Assembly (NCBI RefSeq): GCF_963678635.1
Contig: NC_087067.1
Span: forward strand, 8,725,716-8,789,715
Reading direction: 5' to 3'
DNA: 64,000 nucleotides
Source of the DNA: Symsagittifera roscoffensis
Lineage: Eukaryota; Xenacoelomorpha; Acoela; Convolutidae
Shown: positions 1 through 10,740 of the stretch, piece by piece
Position numbering within the stretch: position 1 is the stretch's first letter
Layout: every line of letters begins with the position of its first letter
Made by a program: the position numbers and the translations under genes
The notes under the pieces: generated by a model
Told to the model about the DNA's origin: nothing
Database searches by the model: none
What the model saw: only the letters and a program-made list of their open reading frames with translations

Positions 1-430
1 ATTCGGAAGCTGACTTTGAGGCAACTCGGTTTTGTTGAAAAGATTGTTATTTGCTCATTAGAAGTGGTCAGAGAATAGTTGATCGAAAAAGAATAAAACC
101 TGAAACTTAAATCAAACTGATTCACTTTTGCGCTTGGTTCTATGTTAGAGTCTAAACAATAAATTGCTTAATGTTTGTTTTCAACTTAACTACGGGAGCC
201 ACAGAAGTTTAAGTCGGTACTGAGCATTGATCATTATAAAGTAACACCAATTGCGAAGTACTTTACTGTCAGTTTTCAAGTTTCTAGAAAATGTATACAC
301 TGAAATCAATCTCGATAAAACGCTGTGCAAGAATCGGAGAGTTTTTTGATGTTATTTTTGGAAAAACATTTTAAAAAGTTTTCTTTACTTTTAATTGAAC
401 TCATAAACCAGCAGATTGTAATACGTTTCT

Positions 431-635
431 TACGCTTGTCATAAGCAAGCGTTATCAAACAGGAGGAATGTAGGCTTTTGGGTTAACAACTTGTTAAAGA
501 GAATCACTTGAATCATTTTACCTTGGCTCATATGAAATCAAAAGTCTGATGGAAGGTCGCGCATGTGGCGAAGAGGTAACGCACCTGACTACTAAAACCA
601 ATGCCAATGGTTCGAATCCGGTCAGGATCTGTTTT
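431..635 (+). repeat. Composite SINE-like repeat with tRNA-like segment
   Basis: The left part (431-517) recurs at 2781-2866 and 18523-18610, sharing a core around TACGCTTG..TAGC.AGCGTT and GGTTAAC. The right part looks like a tRNA-derived RNA polymerase III promoter: an A-box-like TGGCGAAGAGG at 566-576 and a perfect B box GGTTCGAATCC at 609-619, followed by a T-run. The same order (core, then B box, then T-run) recurs at 18523-18680. It does not fold into a convincing cloverleaf, so I call it a SINE and not a tRNA gene. The outer boundaries are uncertain. Confidence 0.5.
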
Positions 636-904
636 TTTAAGCAAAAACTTTTCTGTGCGTGAAAAAATCTTTGTTGGACTTTTGTTTGTCTGCTTTTTTG
701 TCGGCTTAGTTACCGCAACACCAAATTTGCCTAAAAGTTGGGAATTCTTTCCTTAAATTCAAAAAAGTTTCAGTGTATCCGGTTTTTGCCAAGTAATTGA
801 GTTCCAAGAAGTTTTGCATATATTTTTAAGCCTTTTTAAAAAAATTTCTTTATGCTCTTCTTTGAAATTTTTTAAAAGTCGTTTTTCTTTATAAACTCAA
901 GGAG

Positions 905-995
905 TGTTCTATGCTTTTAGTGCTGTGGTAACACTCACGCTTGAGGACAAATCCCAGCAGGTCAATCTCAGTCGGAACCTGTTTTTTTGTCCAAA
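905..995 (+). repeat. Degenerate tRNA-like SINE fragment
   Basis: A weak B-box-like stretch (GGTCAATCTCAGTC) is followed by CCTGTTTTTTT, the same kind of ending as the copy at 566-635. It is probably an older copy of the same class. Boundaries are guesses. Confidence 0.3.
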
Positions 996-999
996 CTGA

Positions 1000-3900
1000 A
1001 AAGGTTCGGTTCCTTTTTAGCATTATAAAAGCTCTTTGTACGTTTTCTAATAGTGCAGGTAGTTTTGTATCAGGAATTTTTTTGTCCTTGTTTGCATTTT
1101 TTTAAATTTGTTAACCATTAGTATGTTGTGAAAAGCAAAAAAAGCGATTCTCGTCAAGATTTCTGGCAATAATTTTTATAGTAGAAAAATTTATAGAAAC
1201 AGCATGACAAGCTTTTTTAATTATAGAAATTCATGGCCAGCATTTATTCCTTGAATGAAATTTTGGACTAGCTTTTTGTTCATAAAATAAAAATCGATGC
1301 CTGATTTAACTGGTGATTGCTTAGACACATGTCCCTATGTACTGAAGTCAACGTTTTAAATTTTCTTTACAAATTTTCAGTTACGTCTTTTTGTCCATAC
1401 GAGCAATTGAATGCCAAATTCCAAGATCATTTACGGTGTTCATCCTACATCTGTTGCAGAGCGAAGGCTATAAAATCTCCATTTTTTTCGCAGCGCAAAG
1501 TTATGAGCAGATTTTTGTTTCATTTTTTTTTCAATGAAATTGAAAAGAACAGCCCTATGGTTGGGTGCTGATGGATTCTTCTCACGTGTTGCAAACTTCA
1601 CCTCACAAATATGACTGATCAAATCCTTTTTTTTGAGGAATACGTTTTTTCTGATTTGACATAACTTTTCAAAACGCTTGAATATTAAACAATGTTTATC
1701 AATATATGAAACTCTCGAATCTGTTTAATCTGACTTCAAATTACTCCGGGGGTCGCACGCAGATGAGGCTGTTAAAGATCATTACTGAAATCCTAGTAGT
1801 TCCTATGATTTAAAAAAAATTGGGTTCAAAGTTTTTTTATTAGATTTGTAAAAAGTTGAAACTTTCGGCCCACGGGTGGGGTAATGCAGGTGTTCCCAGT
1901 TTTTCATATTTGGTACCCAAACATGACTTTATTCAGATATATGGCATTTTCAAGATTGTTTCAAAAGTTTTCGTAAAGTTTGTTGTTCAAAAATTGTGGA
2001 AATTCTTGACACTATTTTTGGGGGTGATGTCAGGGTACTCACAGGGTTGCTGATGTGACCGATCAAATCATGCTAGTTTTACAGATATGTTTTTTAATTT
2101 TTCAAATTGAGTAGAGTTTTTTGGTTGCTGTTTCTTGATTAATTACGCTGACATTAATCGATTGATGGATGTGATAGATAAGTTATAGGGTATACAGAAC
2201 AAAATAATTGTTTTTGGAACTTTTGATTTACAATATGAGCAGTTCAGTTGAGTTGCCTGCTTTTTTAGGGTGTTTATCCTGTGTTAGAAATACGAACGTC
2301 TGAAAACCAGTATTGAGTCTACTTTAACATTGCAATAAATTTCGTTTTGTTTTATATTATCAAAAAGCAAGTTTTATGTTCAATATTCTTTTTAAAGCAC
2401 CGTAGGTGCAAGTTATGTGCTAGTAACGCTATATTTTTTCAGTTGTCCTAAAACAATAGCTTAGGAGTCTTTCGAATAAGAAACGTATTGGTTAAGTGGC
2501 AATAATTGCACCCTGAAACTACGGTGTTTGGAGGTTCGCCATGTGAGTTAAAGCACATTTTTTTCCGTCAAAAAACTAAAAGCTTAAAAAATCTCCTTGT
2601 TTGAGAGTCGGCCTGTTTTCGACAGGTTGCAGTTTGTCCTACCGTAGAAAAGTAAAAAAAAAACAATTTTTGCGTCGCATAAAAGACTCAGTATGATTTT
2701 TGTTTCTTGTGAAAAAAGTATTTGGTCTACGTTTTTACAAAGGTTTCTGCGACTGTGATTTTTTCCGAAATTGTTTTGTCTACGCTTGCGATTAGCTAGC
2801 GTTGTCAAATCAGAAGCAGATTTTTTTTGTAAACAACTTGTCAAATAGAAACACCGAATCATCTTTTCAATGGTTAACTCTGTCGGAGGCTTTACTCTTA
2901 GACATTAATGAGCATGTCTGCATTTTCATTAATTTTTCTTTTCGAAATCTAATTTTATGTTGGTTTTGCATTCACCAAAACCAGTTTTATAGTATTTTTT
3001 TCTCTTCAATAGTTTTTTTTTTCGGTTTGTTACATCGCTTTATTTGCTTTGTTGAACAATTGATTTGCTTGCGTACGCGTGCTTTGGGGTGCCTGCATAA
3101 TTTCGATTTGCGCTTTTTTGACAATAGTTTTCTACGACACAGAATTATTGTCGGATCAGTTAAACCTTTTTTTTTTTTAATTTAATTTCGAATATTTTAG
3201 ATTTTTCTTTTTCTGTCGGCTAGCTTCACGTGTTTTCTTTGTAACGTAGCATAAACGGAGTGAAGCTAAGCTTTGCGCCTGTATTTAGCATAGAAGTGAC
3301 TTGCGACTAAAAAGACAACTAAAATATATTTTCCTCGTTTAGTGTAAATTGTACGATTGGCATTCTTTTGAAAAACGTCAAAAATGAAAGATTCACTGCT
3401 TTAAAAATGCTAGTTAGAATTAGTTATTCAGATAGTTTCATTTTTAAAAAAAATAAGCTTTTGATAGGATTTCGATACGATGCATTTATGCATTGAACCA
3501 AAAAAATTCACAAAAATACTAAGAGACGTAACACTAAGAGACGTCTGCTAAGTTGGAGTAACATAGCTCAATAAAGAACTTTGACTTTTGATCTGAATCT
3601 TAAAAATATCAGAAAATTTTCTACCAGTGTCGAGAAAAACAATTAGAATTTTATGCGTTTGAGAGCTAATAATTGATAAATTGATTCTTTGATTGAAATT
3701 TACTCTTTGCTGTGTTTTGAGGATAAAGGGATAAATTAAACTATTCAATTTGTTAGTAATTTCTTTATCCTCAGCTACCCGCTATCGCCTCTTTTTCCAG
3801 CTAAAAAACGACTAAAGATTTACAAAAAATGAAGAAAAAAACGTCTCTGGTTTTTTTGTAAAAGATGTTTTAAAAATATTTAAAAAAAGAAACTTTAATC

Positions 3901-4180
3901 GGCATAATTAGTTTTTGCTGCCGAAAATGCTTGACAATTTTTCTTTTCGTAGACTAGATTGATCGAGTATCTTGAATTTTTGTGGGCGAAGTTAACTAAA
4001 ATTTTGGAACCTAATTAAAAATTTGTCTCTAGAATCCGGGAACATACAGACACAAAATTGTGCGTCTCTCCAGTGCACAGTTTAGCCTCGTAACGACTGT
4101 GAGACGCCAATAATATTTTAGTTCCTGCACAAAGGAACTATCAGCAGGCATTAACAGGCCTGTCTCAGCTAGTCAATTTA
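1000..4180. other. Repeat-rich non-coding block, no gene seen
   Basis: This is T-rich sequence with only short chance ORFs and no protein family signature or splice-site pairs that define an exon. The only structure found is one further copy of the dispersed core repeat (2781-2866). The phrase TGCACAGTTT.GCCTCGTAA near 4073 recurs near 29741, which suggests another scattered repeat. Confidence 0.5.
2781..2866 (+). repeat. Second copy of the dispersed core repeat
   Basis: It aligns by eye with 431-517 and 18523-18610 (TACGCTTGCGATTAGCTAGC start, AAACAACTTGTCAAATAGAA near the end). Unlike the other two copies I see no B box downstream, so it may be truncated there. Confidence 0.45.
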
Positions 4181-4184
4181 TATT

Positions 4185-4400
4185 CTTTCACACATTCCAG
4201 ACTGAGTTGTTTTATGCGAAGCTCTTTCTTCCGACTCCAGTCCAATTTTTTTTTGCGTCTAGAACTTTGATGTGGTACCACTGTTGCTGGTGCAATTGGC
4301 CAGGCTGTGCAGGACTTGATGCTAGAGGCCAAATGGGATCTCGTCCTCGCACGCTTTAACTTACCACTACGCTCATGGCCTCTGCAATGATACTACCACA
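4185..4400 (-). repeat. tRNA-derived SINE, reverse copy
   Basis: On the - strand this matches the SINE at 13382-13610. Shared blocks, in + orientation here, are CCAGACTGAGTT, GTGGTACCACT, CAGGCTGTG and CTCGTCCTC.CAC.CTTT. The tRNA-like head lies at the high-coordinate end, near 4390. Divergence is considerable, so it is an older insertion than the one at 13.4 kb. Confidence 0.55.
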
Positions 4401-5632
4401 CTCTTTTTTCCCAAAGTTTTTCTAATACTAAGACTCTGATTTATACGCGTAAAACGTCAACGTTATTTGGATTTTTTGATCTGGAAAAGCTTTGTTTTGC
4501 ACATACATATTTCTGTCCTATTGCGAAAACATGCTGATTGCGGCACCCTTAAAAGGTAGTCCTCTGAGTTGTTGTCAATACCGCCTCGCTAGATGAGCGT
4601 GAAGACAGCTCATAAGCGTGAAAATGTTAGCTAGCATAAGTTATTCATGGCATCATAAACTGTTTTATTAGATATTATGGTTGTTTTTTAATATCAAATA
4701 TCTTATCTCGTATCAAACAGCCTGAAGGTTTCAATTTTCTGCATGATCTAAACTTCGTAAATCTTAACTACTGAAACGTTGTCGTGATGATACTCGCATC
4801 GTCGTAAAAATTTACGACTCTCTGAATCAATTACTATTTATTTTTTGTTTTTCATTGATAAAATCAGTTTTATTACACATCGAAGTCAGTCTTAGACCAT
4901 TTTGATATCTAATTCTGCCTGAGCTTTGAATTGCATTTGAATATCTTCATTTTAGAATATTGGTAGAATTGTTAAGCAGCTGCATGTATAATAATTATTA
5001 AACTACGAGTCGGTGAAAAATAAGTTTTTACGTTAGTGATAAGCGAATATTTGTGAAGAAAACTGTGTCTGTATTTTCATAATTTACTTGTGAACCTTAG
5101 CGAGAGTCATAGAAAGTCACACAGGATTTGCAGAGTGAATAGTATTTACATTTTTATGCCAGTTTTGACCGAAAATGTGGTATGACTACACAACTTTGCA
5201 GCTAACACCTCGGGGTAAGTTCAAAATAACAAATTCCTGATTTTATTATAATTTATGTACATTCCTCGATTGTTAATCAGTCATCAGAGTTAGATCGATT
5301 TACAAATTTGTCTGTTTCCATTGATGGTTTTTTTCAGAACGTCAAGGTAATATCTGTCAAAAGTTTTGCGTTCATGAATTTTTCTTGCAGTTTGCCGTTT
5401 CGAAGTTGTTTGGTCGGATATATCTTGAAGTGTCGTAGCGTTGATGGTTTCATTGAAGTTTTGCTTTCTCGCCAAATAGGCTGGACTCTTCTTTGATCGT
5501 ATTTAATTTCGTTGAAATTCGTGAAAAAAATAGGTGTTATCAGAGCTGATCTAAGTTATCCGGATAAAAGGCAATAAACCTGAAGTTGAAACTGCGTTTT
5601 TATCAAATTGGGCTGACTTAAGGTGGAAAACA
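4401..5632. other. Non-coding, nothing recognised
   Basis: No ORF with family resemblance, no RNA gene and no repeat that I could match elsewhere in the window. Confidence 0.5.
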
Positions 5633-6190
5633 ATGAGGCAAAATTTGCATAGAATTTAAGCAGAACTATTATGGTGCAAATTATTTTGCGAAATTTGGGC
5701 CCAGGTTTTTGCCTCAACAAAAATGGATAATTTTTGGTTTTTTAGCTAAATCAATAATTACGACGCCTAAGCTACCTCGTCGATCACAGGCGTAATTATA
5801 TCAAAGTGAGCCTCTTACGTAGCCCAACAAACTTTAAGAAGGGTGTTCTCTCCGAAATAATTTAGCTGAATGTTTAAAAATTGTTTTAAAATAAAAAAAA
5901 TTGGAAAAGTAAATAAATAAAAAATTTAGGAACAAAAAATTAGTTTATGCAATATTTTGGAGATTATACTCTTTTTAAAGTTTTTGGGCTTCGGAAAAAG
6001 CTCTTCTGATATAGTTTTGTCAGTAATCGACAGGGCAGTTTCAGCATAATTTTTAATTGACTAACAAAGCCAAAAATGATGTATTTTTGATGGAGTAAAA
6101 TTTTGGGTCCGATTTTTGCCAAAAACGCAAACAAATTGCATCAATCTAATTCTGCTAAAATTCTACGCAAATTTTGTCGGGTCTTGTGCA
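5633..6190. mobile_element. Fold-back (inverted-repeat) element
   Basis: The left arm (about 5633-5735) contains CAAAATTTGCATAGAATTTAAGCAGAA. The right arm (about 6092-6190) contains its near reverse complement, TTCTGCTAAAATTCTACGCAAATTTTG. Both arms also share the outer GGTGCA/GGGCCC-type blocks in mirrored order. The spacer has no ORF. This is the layout of a non-autonomous MITE or fold-back transposon. Arms are diverged, and no target-site duplication could be fixed. Confidence 0.5.
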
Positions 6191-6392
6191 CCAAACGGCC
6201 TAAAAAGAAGATACTGGTGAGAAATTTCAAATTATATTGAAAAATCGTAATCAACCTACATTTACCTCTGTTATTACATAATATACAAAGGGAGTTCAGA
6301 GAGCAACCCAAAAGAGCAATTTTCCCAATTTGGGCATATTGATCACATTTTTTTCATACAGTTTAACGCTCTCACCATATAAATTCGCATAG

Positions 6393-7212
6393 CTACGAGT
6401 GCATTTGCCTTCTTGACGTTCCACATCGACGCTTATGTCGCATTTTCGCATTTGTCCACTTGGTTTCGATACTGTTCGTATGGCCGAAAGTGATCAGGTC
6501 GACAAAGTTTTGACTATGATTTGCAATTTCGTGATAAAAACCCTCATTTATGATGCCACTGTAAGCTTTTCTTTCGTCGAAACAATAAAGCGTTCCGGGA
6601 CGTATTGACTGTCGTATGATAAAAATAAGGGTCGCGGGAGAGCGACCAGGGACGGCATATAGAAATTTTTCCTTAGATTCTCGATTCACGGCATTAACAT
6701 ATTAGAGCAATAACCAATTGTTCTGGGTAAATCTGGCTTATGTTATTTTTCGACGTGACTAAAAACGGTTATCAATTTCGACAATTTTACTCCCCCAATA
6801 ACAGTAGGCTCGTTAAGAAGGGCAAGAACGCATATTTTTCATAGATGAATTCCGATCAACAGTCGAATGAATATCTAGATCAAGCTCTTCTTGGCTAAGT
6901 TAAAATAGGGAGCTCATATGCCCTTGAATTGATTTTTAAAAAAATTTCGTCAACGGTAGATGGGTGTTTTCCAAAAAAAAATGTTCCTTTTTGTTTGCCG
7001 CAAGTTTCGCCACATCCGTTTTTTCGACATCGCCATCTATACTTTTTTCCCGATAATTGTAGGTTTATTTCGTGACCATGCGAACAAATGCTGGGTTTGC
7101 TTAAATTGTTTTCTTGAAGCCATTTTACAGAACTATTCTTGTCTAGGCAAAGTTTCACAAGTGACTTGAAATTAATTTGATTATTTGACAAAAGTTCGAT
7201 TTTTTTGGTCAT
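6393..7212 (-). pseudogene. Decayed Merlin / IS1595-type transposase
   Basis: The 5' part (7212-6895, 105 residues) has a zinc-ribbon pattern with C-x-H-x-H-E then RWRCR-x-N-GC-GET and GTFFFGK, as in IS1595/ISXO2-like transposases. The middle part (about 6894-6690) is interrupted by stops but keeps an IGG then KIVEID block, the expected first catalytic Asp region. The 3' part (6689-6393, 98 residues) has GRSPATLI, IRPGTLYCFDERKAY (second Asp), NHSQNFVD, HTNSIE and W-x3-K, the hallmark end of the DDE domain. Reading frames change between the parts, so it is broken. Animals carry this family as Merlin transposons. I did not find convincing terminal inverted repeats. Confidence 0.65.
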
Positions 7213-8087
7213 TTCGACTATTGCATTATATGTTTACCTGAAATGCTAATTGTCGATCAAAACGCCTGAGCTAGCTGCTTGAATACGATTGCCTAATATT
7301 AGATAATCAGGAACTTTGGTAATTTTCATTTTGGTTCATCTTTGATTTTCGGGCCATTCAGTGCATAAGAAGACCCATTTTGTCTTCATCATTTTTCACC
7401 TTAAGTCAACTCAATTTAAGAAAAACGCATTTTAAATTCCGAGTTTAATGCGTTTTGTCCGATAATTTAAATCAGCGCCATATATTTACAGTGTTTTGAT
7501 TTCTTCGACTATAAATCACGCTCAGTAGTCGAAGGCATTGTAAGTCTTAACATCGGTACTTGATTCAGTTGAACTTGTTTTTTTTTAAATGGTACTTCAT
7601 CTTGTTTCATTAATAAAATCATTTTTTGTATTCTTCAATGATTAAGTGGTTAAGAGGTAACTTTTCTAGTTTATCCCACGGAGATATGTAGTTCGCCGGA
7701 TCTTTTTTGCCTCTATTCGAAAATAGTTCGAAAAAGTTCCAGTTTTTCGCTATTCTCAGTTATTGTCGACTTAGTTTCCATTATTCTTCTTCAAATCCTC
7801 AAATTGATCATGCTTAAGTTCTCATTATGGCTGCAATGTTTTTCCTTGCGTGAGAAGTCTGACTCATTTTTCAGGGATTTTTCGGCCCAATTGTTATCGG
7901 CTGAAGCTCTATCGGTTCGCTTCTGGATCAATTTATCCAAAGCTACTGTTGTAGGAAGACACTATTTTGAATGTATTCATTTTTTTTATTGAACGAAGTT
8001 TATTTTGTAAAAATATTTGTTGTCCATGTCTATGAACTCATGATTTCGATTAATTTTCGCGTCTATTTTAGTCTTCCTTTTGGGACT
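7213..8087. other. Non-coding, nothing recognised
   Basis: T-rich sequence between the Merlin relic and the tandem duplication. No family-like ORF and no matching repeat seen. Confidence 0.45.
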
Positions 8088-8091
8088 CTAG

Positions 8092-8532
8092 TAGTTCCGA
8101 CCATTGAAAATGGTGAATAAATTTGTATACAGGTGTGTTTTAGTTTACAGGTGTGTTTTAGTTTATCAGATACCACAAATAATCATCGGACTGGGTGGAG
8201 TGATATGTCAGTTTAAAGCCATTTCAGTTGTGATTCGAACGACATTAAAAAAATTTAATAAAAGTAAACAAAAACTAAATTCAAAATTAAAAGAGCTTCC
8301 ATTTTTTTTGATTTTTTAGAGAAATTGTTTTGAATTTTTAAAGTTTTTATTCCAAAAGTGGCGCTGAAAACTTCAAAAAACTTCAGGAAAATAGTTAAAA
8401 TTTCATGGCTAATTTTTCTGTAAGCCTGCTCGCTTACCTTATTAGCTCGAATTTAGAAACAAAATCAAAGATTTTAGCGGGATTTTCTCACCCGAATACA
8501 AAGTTCCTCCCCTTTTTCAAGGGTTGGAACAA
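8092..8532. mobile_element. Fold-back element inside the tandem unit
   Basis: The left arm GTTCCGACCATTGAAAATGG (from about 8094) and the right arm, ending near 8532, are inverted: the right arm read backwards gives GTTCCAACCCTTGAAAAAGG. Both arms also share TTGTAT.C.GGTG. The second tandem copy carries the same element at about 10745-11187. Diverged relatives lie at 15961-16140 (+) and 25440-25640 (-), so this is a dispersed family and not only a local palindrome. Confidence 0.55.
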
Positions 8533-8755
8533 AAAGCTCAAAGTTTCAAAAAAAACAGATGATATACATCAGTCTTTTTTGGTTTCCTCGAGATCTTTCT
8601 TTTTCAATTTATTTGTTGGCTATGGCGTGATTAATGAAATTGCTCAAGCTTCTATTTTTTGACTTTTGATTTCTGTGTACAGATTATGAATAATTTAAGT
8701 ACAAAAATTTGATACATCATTTTTATCATTTAACTAATCAGTAAGCTGAATTTGT

Positions 8756-10510
8756 AGTTACCTTACTTTGTGCCCACTTAGTCTGCTGGAAATTTTGTGA
8801 AGATATGGAAAAGTTGGAAAAAGTTTTTCTGCTTAAATATACTTGGTTTTTTTAAAAACTAGTTTAGGAATGAGGATAGAACTTTTTGTTGTGCAACCAG
8901 ATAAGAACTCATTTTCTTTAAAGACTATGTTTTTATAGCTTTTATATCGAATTAACACAGAAGATTTTATACTGTAAAATATTCACAGTAAAAACCAAGA
9001 TCCATCTAAGTAAACCCAATATCAGAATTGTTTACTTCCCTTCTGAAAGACTTGATTTCTGTTTGGAATCGGTCGTTCTCAAATGTTTTGCTCAATTTTT
9101 ATTGAATTGCTCTGTTGCAGTTGACGTTTCTTGTTTCTGTTCTTTCATTTCAAGTTTAATTTTTGCGAGTGGCTTTTGAAAGGCGGATGTTTTGACAGAA
9201 TTTGAAGCCATGCCGTTTTGTCCAAGAGCCATAGGCCCCTGGATCTAACAAATGAGTTTTGTAGCTTTTTAATGTTGTCATGACCTCTACTTTTTGAACG
9301 CAACTGGTCACATTTAGCTTGAAACGATAGGACAGAGATTTTCACTTCAACGGTTTCGAAATCCTGACAATAGCTCAAGACTTGCAGTCTCAAAATGAAG
9401 CCAGGACTTGCAGAAGTGTTGAGCTGGCATAATTATGAGAGTTGAAAATAGTTTTCCGAAAGCCAACGCATTGGCGCACTGGAGATTAAAGATAAAAATT
9501 TTTTGCGATTCTCTGGAAGCAGGCTCAACGCACCTATTAAAATGAGCTTGCATTAATTTTACAATAAAACTACGGCAACCTCAGCTCTACATAGGTAGTA
9601 CATTGGGCATTTTTGTTCGTTTTTTGAACGTATGGTTAGTTACCTTGCTTGTCCCCACTTAGTCTGCTGGAAGTTTTCTGAAGATATAGAAAAGTTGGAA
9701 AAAGTTTTTCTGCTTAAATATACTTGGTTCTTTTTAAAACTAGTTTGGGAATCAGGATAGAACTTTTTGTTGTGCAACTAGATTAGAACTCAATTTCTTT
9801 AAAAACTATGTTTTTAGAGCTCTTTTATCGAATAAACACAGAAGGATTTATACTGTAAAATATTCAGAGTAAACAACCAAGATCCATCTAAGTAAACCCC
9901 ATAGTAGAATTACATACTTCCCTTCTGAAAGACCTAATTTCTGATTAGAAGCGGTCGTTCTCAAATGCAATTTTGCGAAACTTGGTTTTATTTAATATTT
10001 ATTGGATTGCACTGTAGCAGTTGACGTTTTCTTTCTTTTCAAGTTTAGCTTTTGCGAGTTGCTTTTGAAAGGCGGATGTTTTGGCAGAATTTGAAGCCAT
10101 GCTGTTATGTCCAGGAGCCGTAGGCACCTGTATTTAATAGAATGAGTTCCGTACCTTCTTAATGCTGTCATGACACCTACTTTTTGAACGCAACTAACCA
10201 CTTTTAGCTTGAAACGATACAAAAAATATTTTCACTTCAACGGTTTCAAGATCCTGCCAATAGCTCCAGACTTGTAGTCTCAAATGAAGCCAGGACTTGC
10301 AGAAGTGTTGAGCTGGCATAATTATGAGATTAGAAAATAGTTTTCCGAAAGCCAACACATTGGCGCACTGGATAATAAAAATACCAAAACACGTTTTTTT
10401 TGCTAATTTCTGGTACCGGGCTCAACGCACCTATTAAAATGAGCTTGCATTAGTTTTCCAACCAGGTCCAAAAACTATGGCAACCTCAGCTCTACATAAG
10501 TAGCGCATAA
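8756..10510 (+). repeat. Two diverged direct sub-repeats (8756-9610, 9639-10510)
   Basis: Both halves begin with GTTACCTT.CTT and CCCACTTAGTCTGCTGGAA. They continue through matching blocks such as AAAGTTGGAAAAAGTTTTTC and AAGATCCATCTAAGTAAACCC, and end in GGCAACCTCAGCTCTACATA. They differ by many more changes than the two 2.65-kb copies do, so the sub-repeat duplication is older. The same pair recurs at about 11411-12265 and 12294-13168. Confidence 0.85.
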
Positions 10511-10740
10511 CAGCACTTTTGTTCGCTTAGGGGAAATCAATAGAAGTCGAATACCACCAAAATGGTTAGTTGCCATTTGCAGCAACACACAGAAGAGTTA
10601 AAGTTTATTAATCTTTTAAAAATCATTATGAATGAAAGTAATTGAAGAAAAATATGAAAAATGATCATCATATTTCCAAATGAATGCAGAGCAAAGCAAT
10701 TCAAATTAAGAGGCACATATGGGCATAGTAGTAAGGCGTT

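Larger units (their letters stand above)
8088..10740 (+). repeat. Tandem duplication, copy 1 (about 2.65 kb)
   Basis: This block and 10741-13399 are head-to-tail copies. Both start at CTAGTAGTTCCGACCATTG and both end at GGCATAGTAGTAAGGCGTT. The short ORFs inside recur at an offset of 2655 bases with almost unchanged protein sequence, and differences between the copies are rare substitutions and 1-2 base indels. No recognised gene lies inside; the copies consist of older repeats. Confidence 0.95.
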
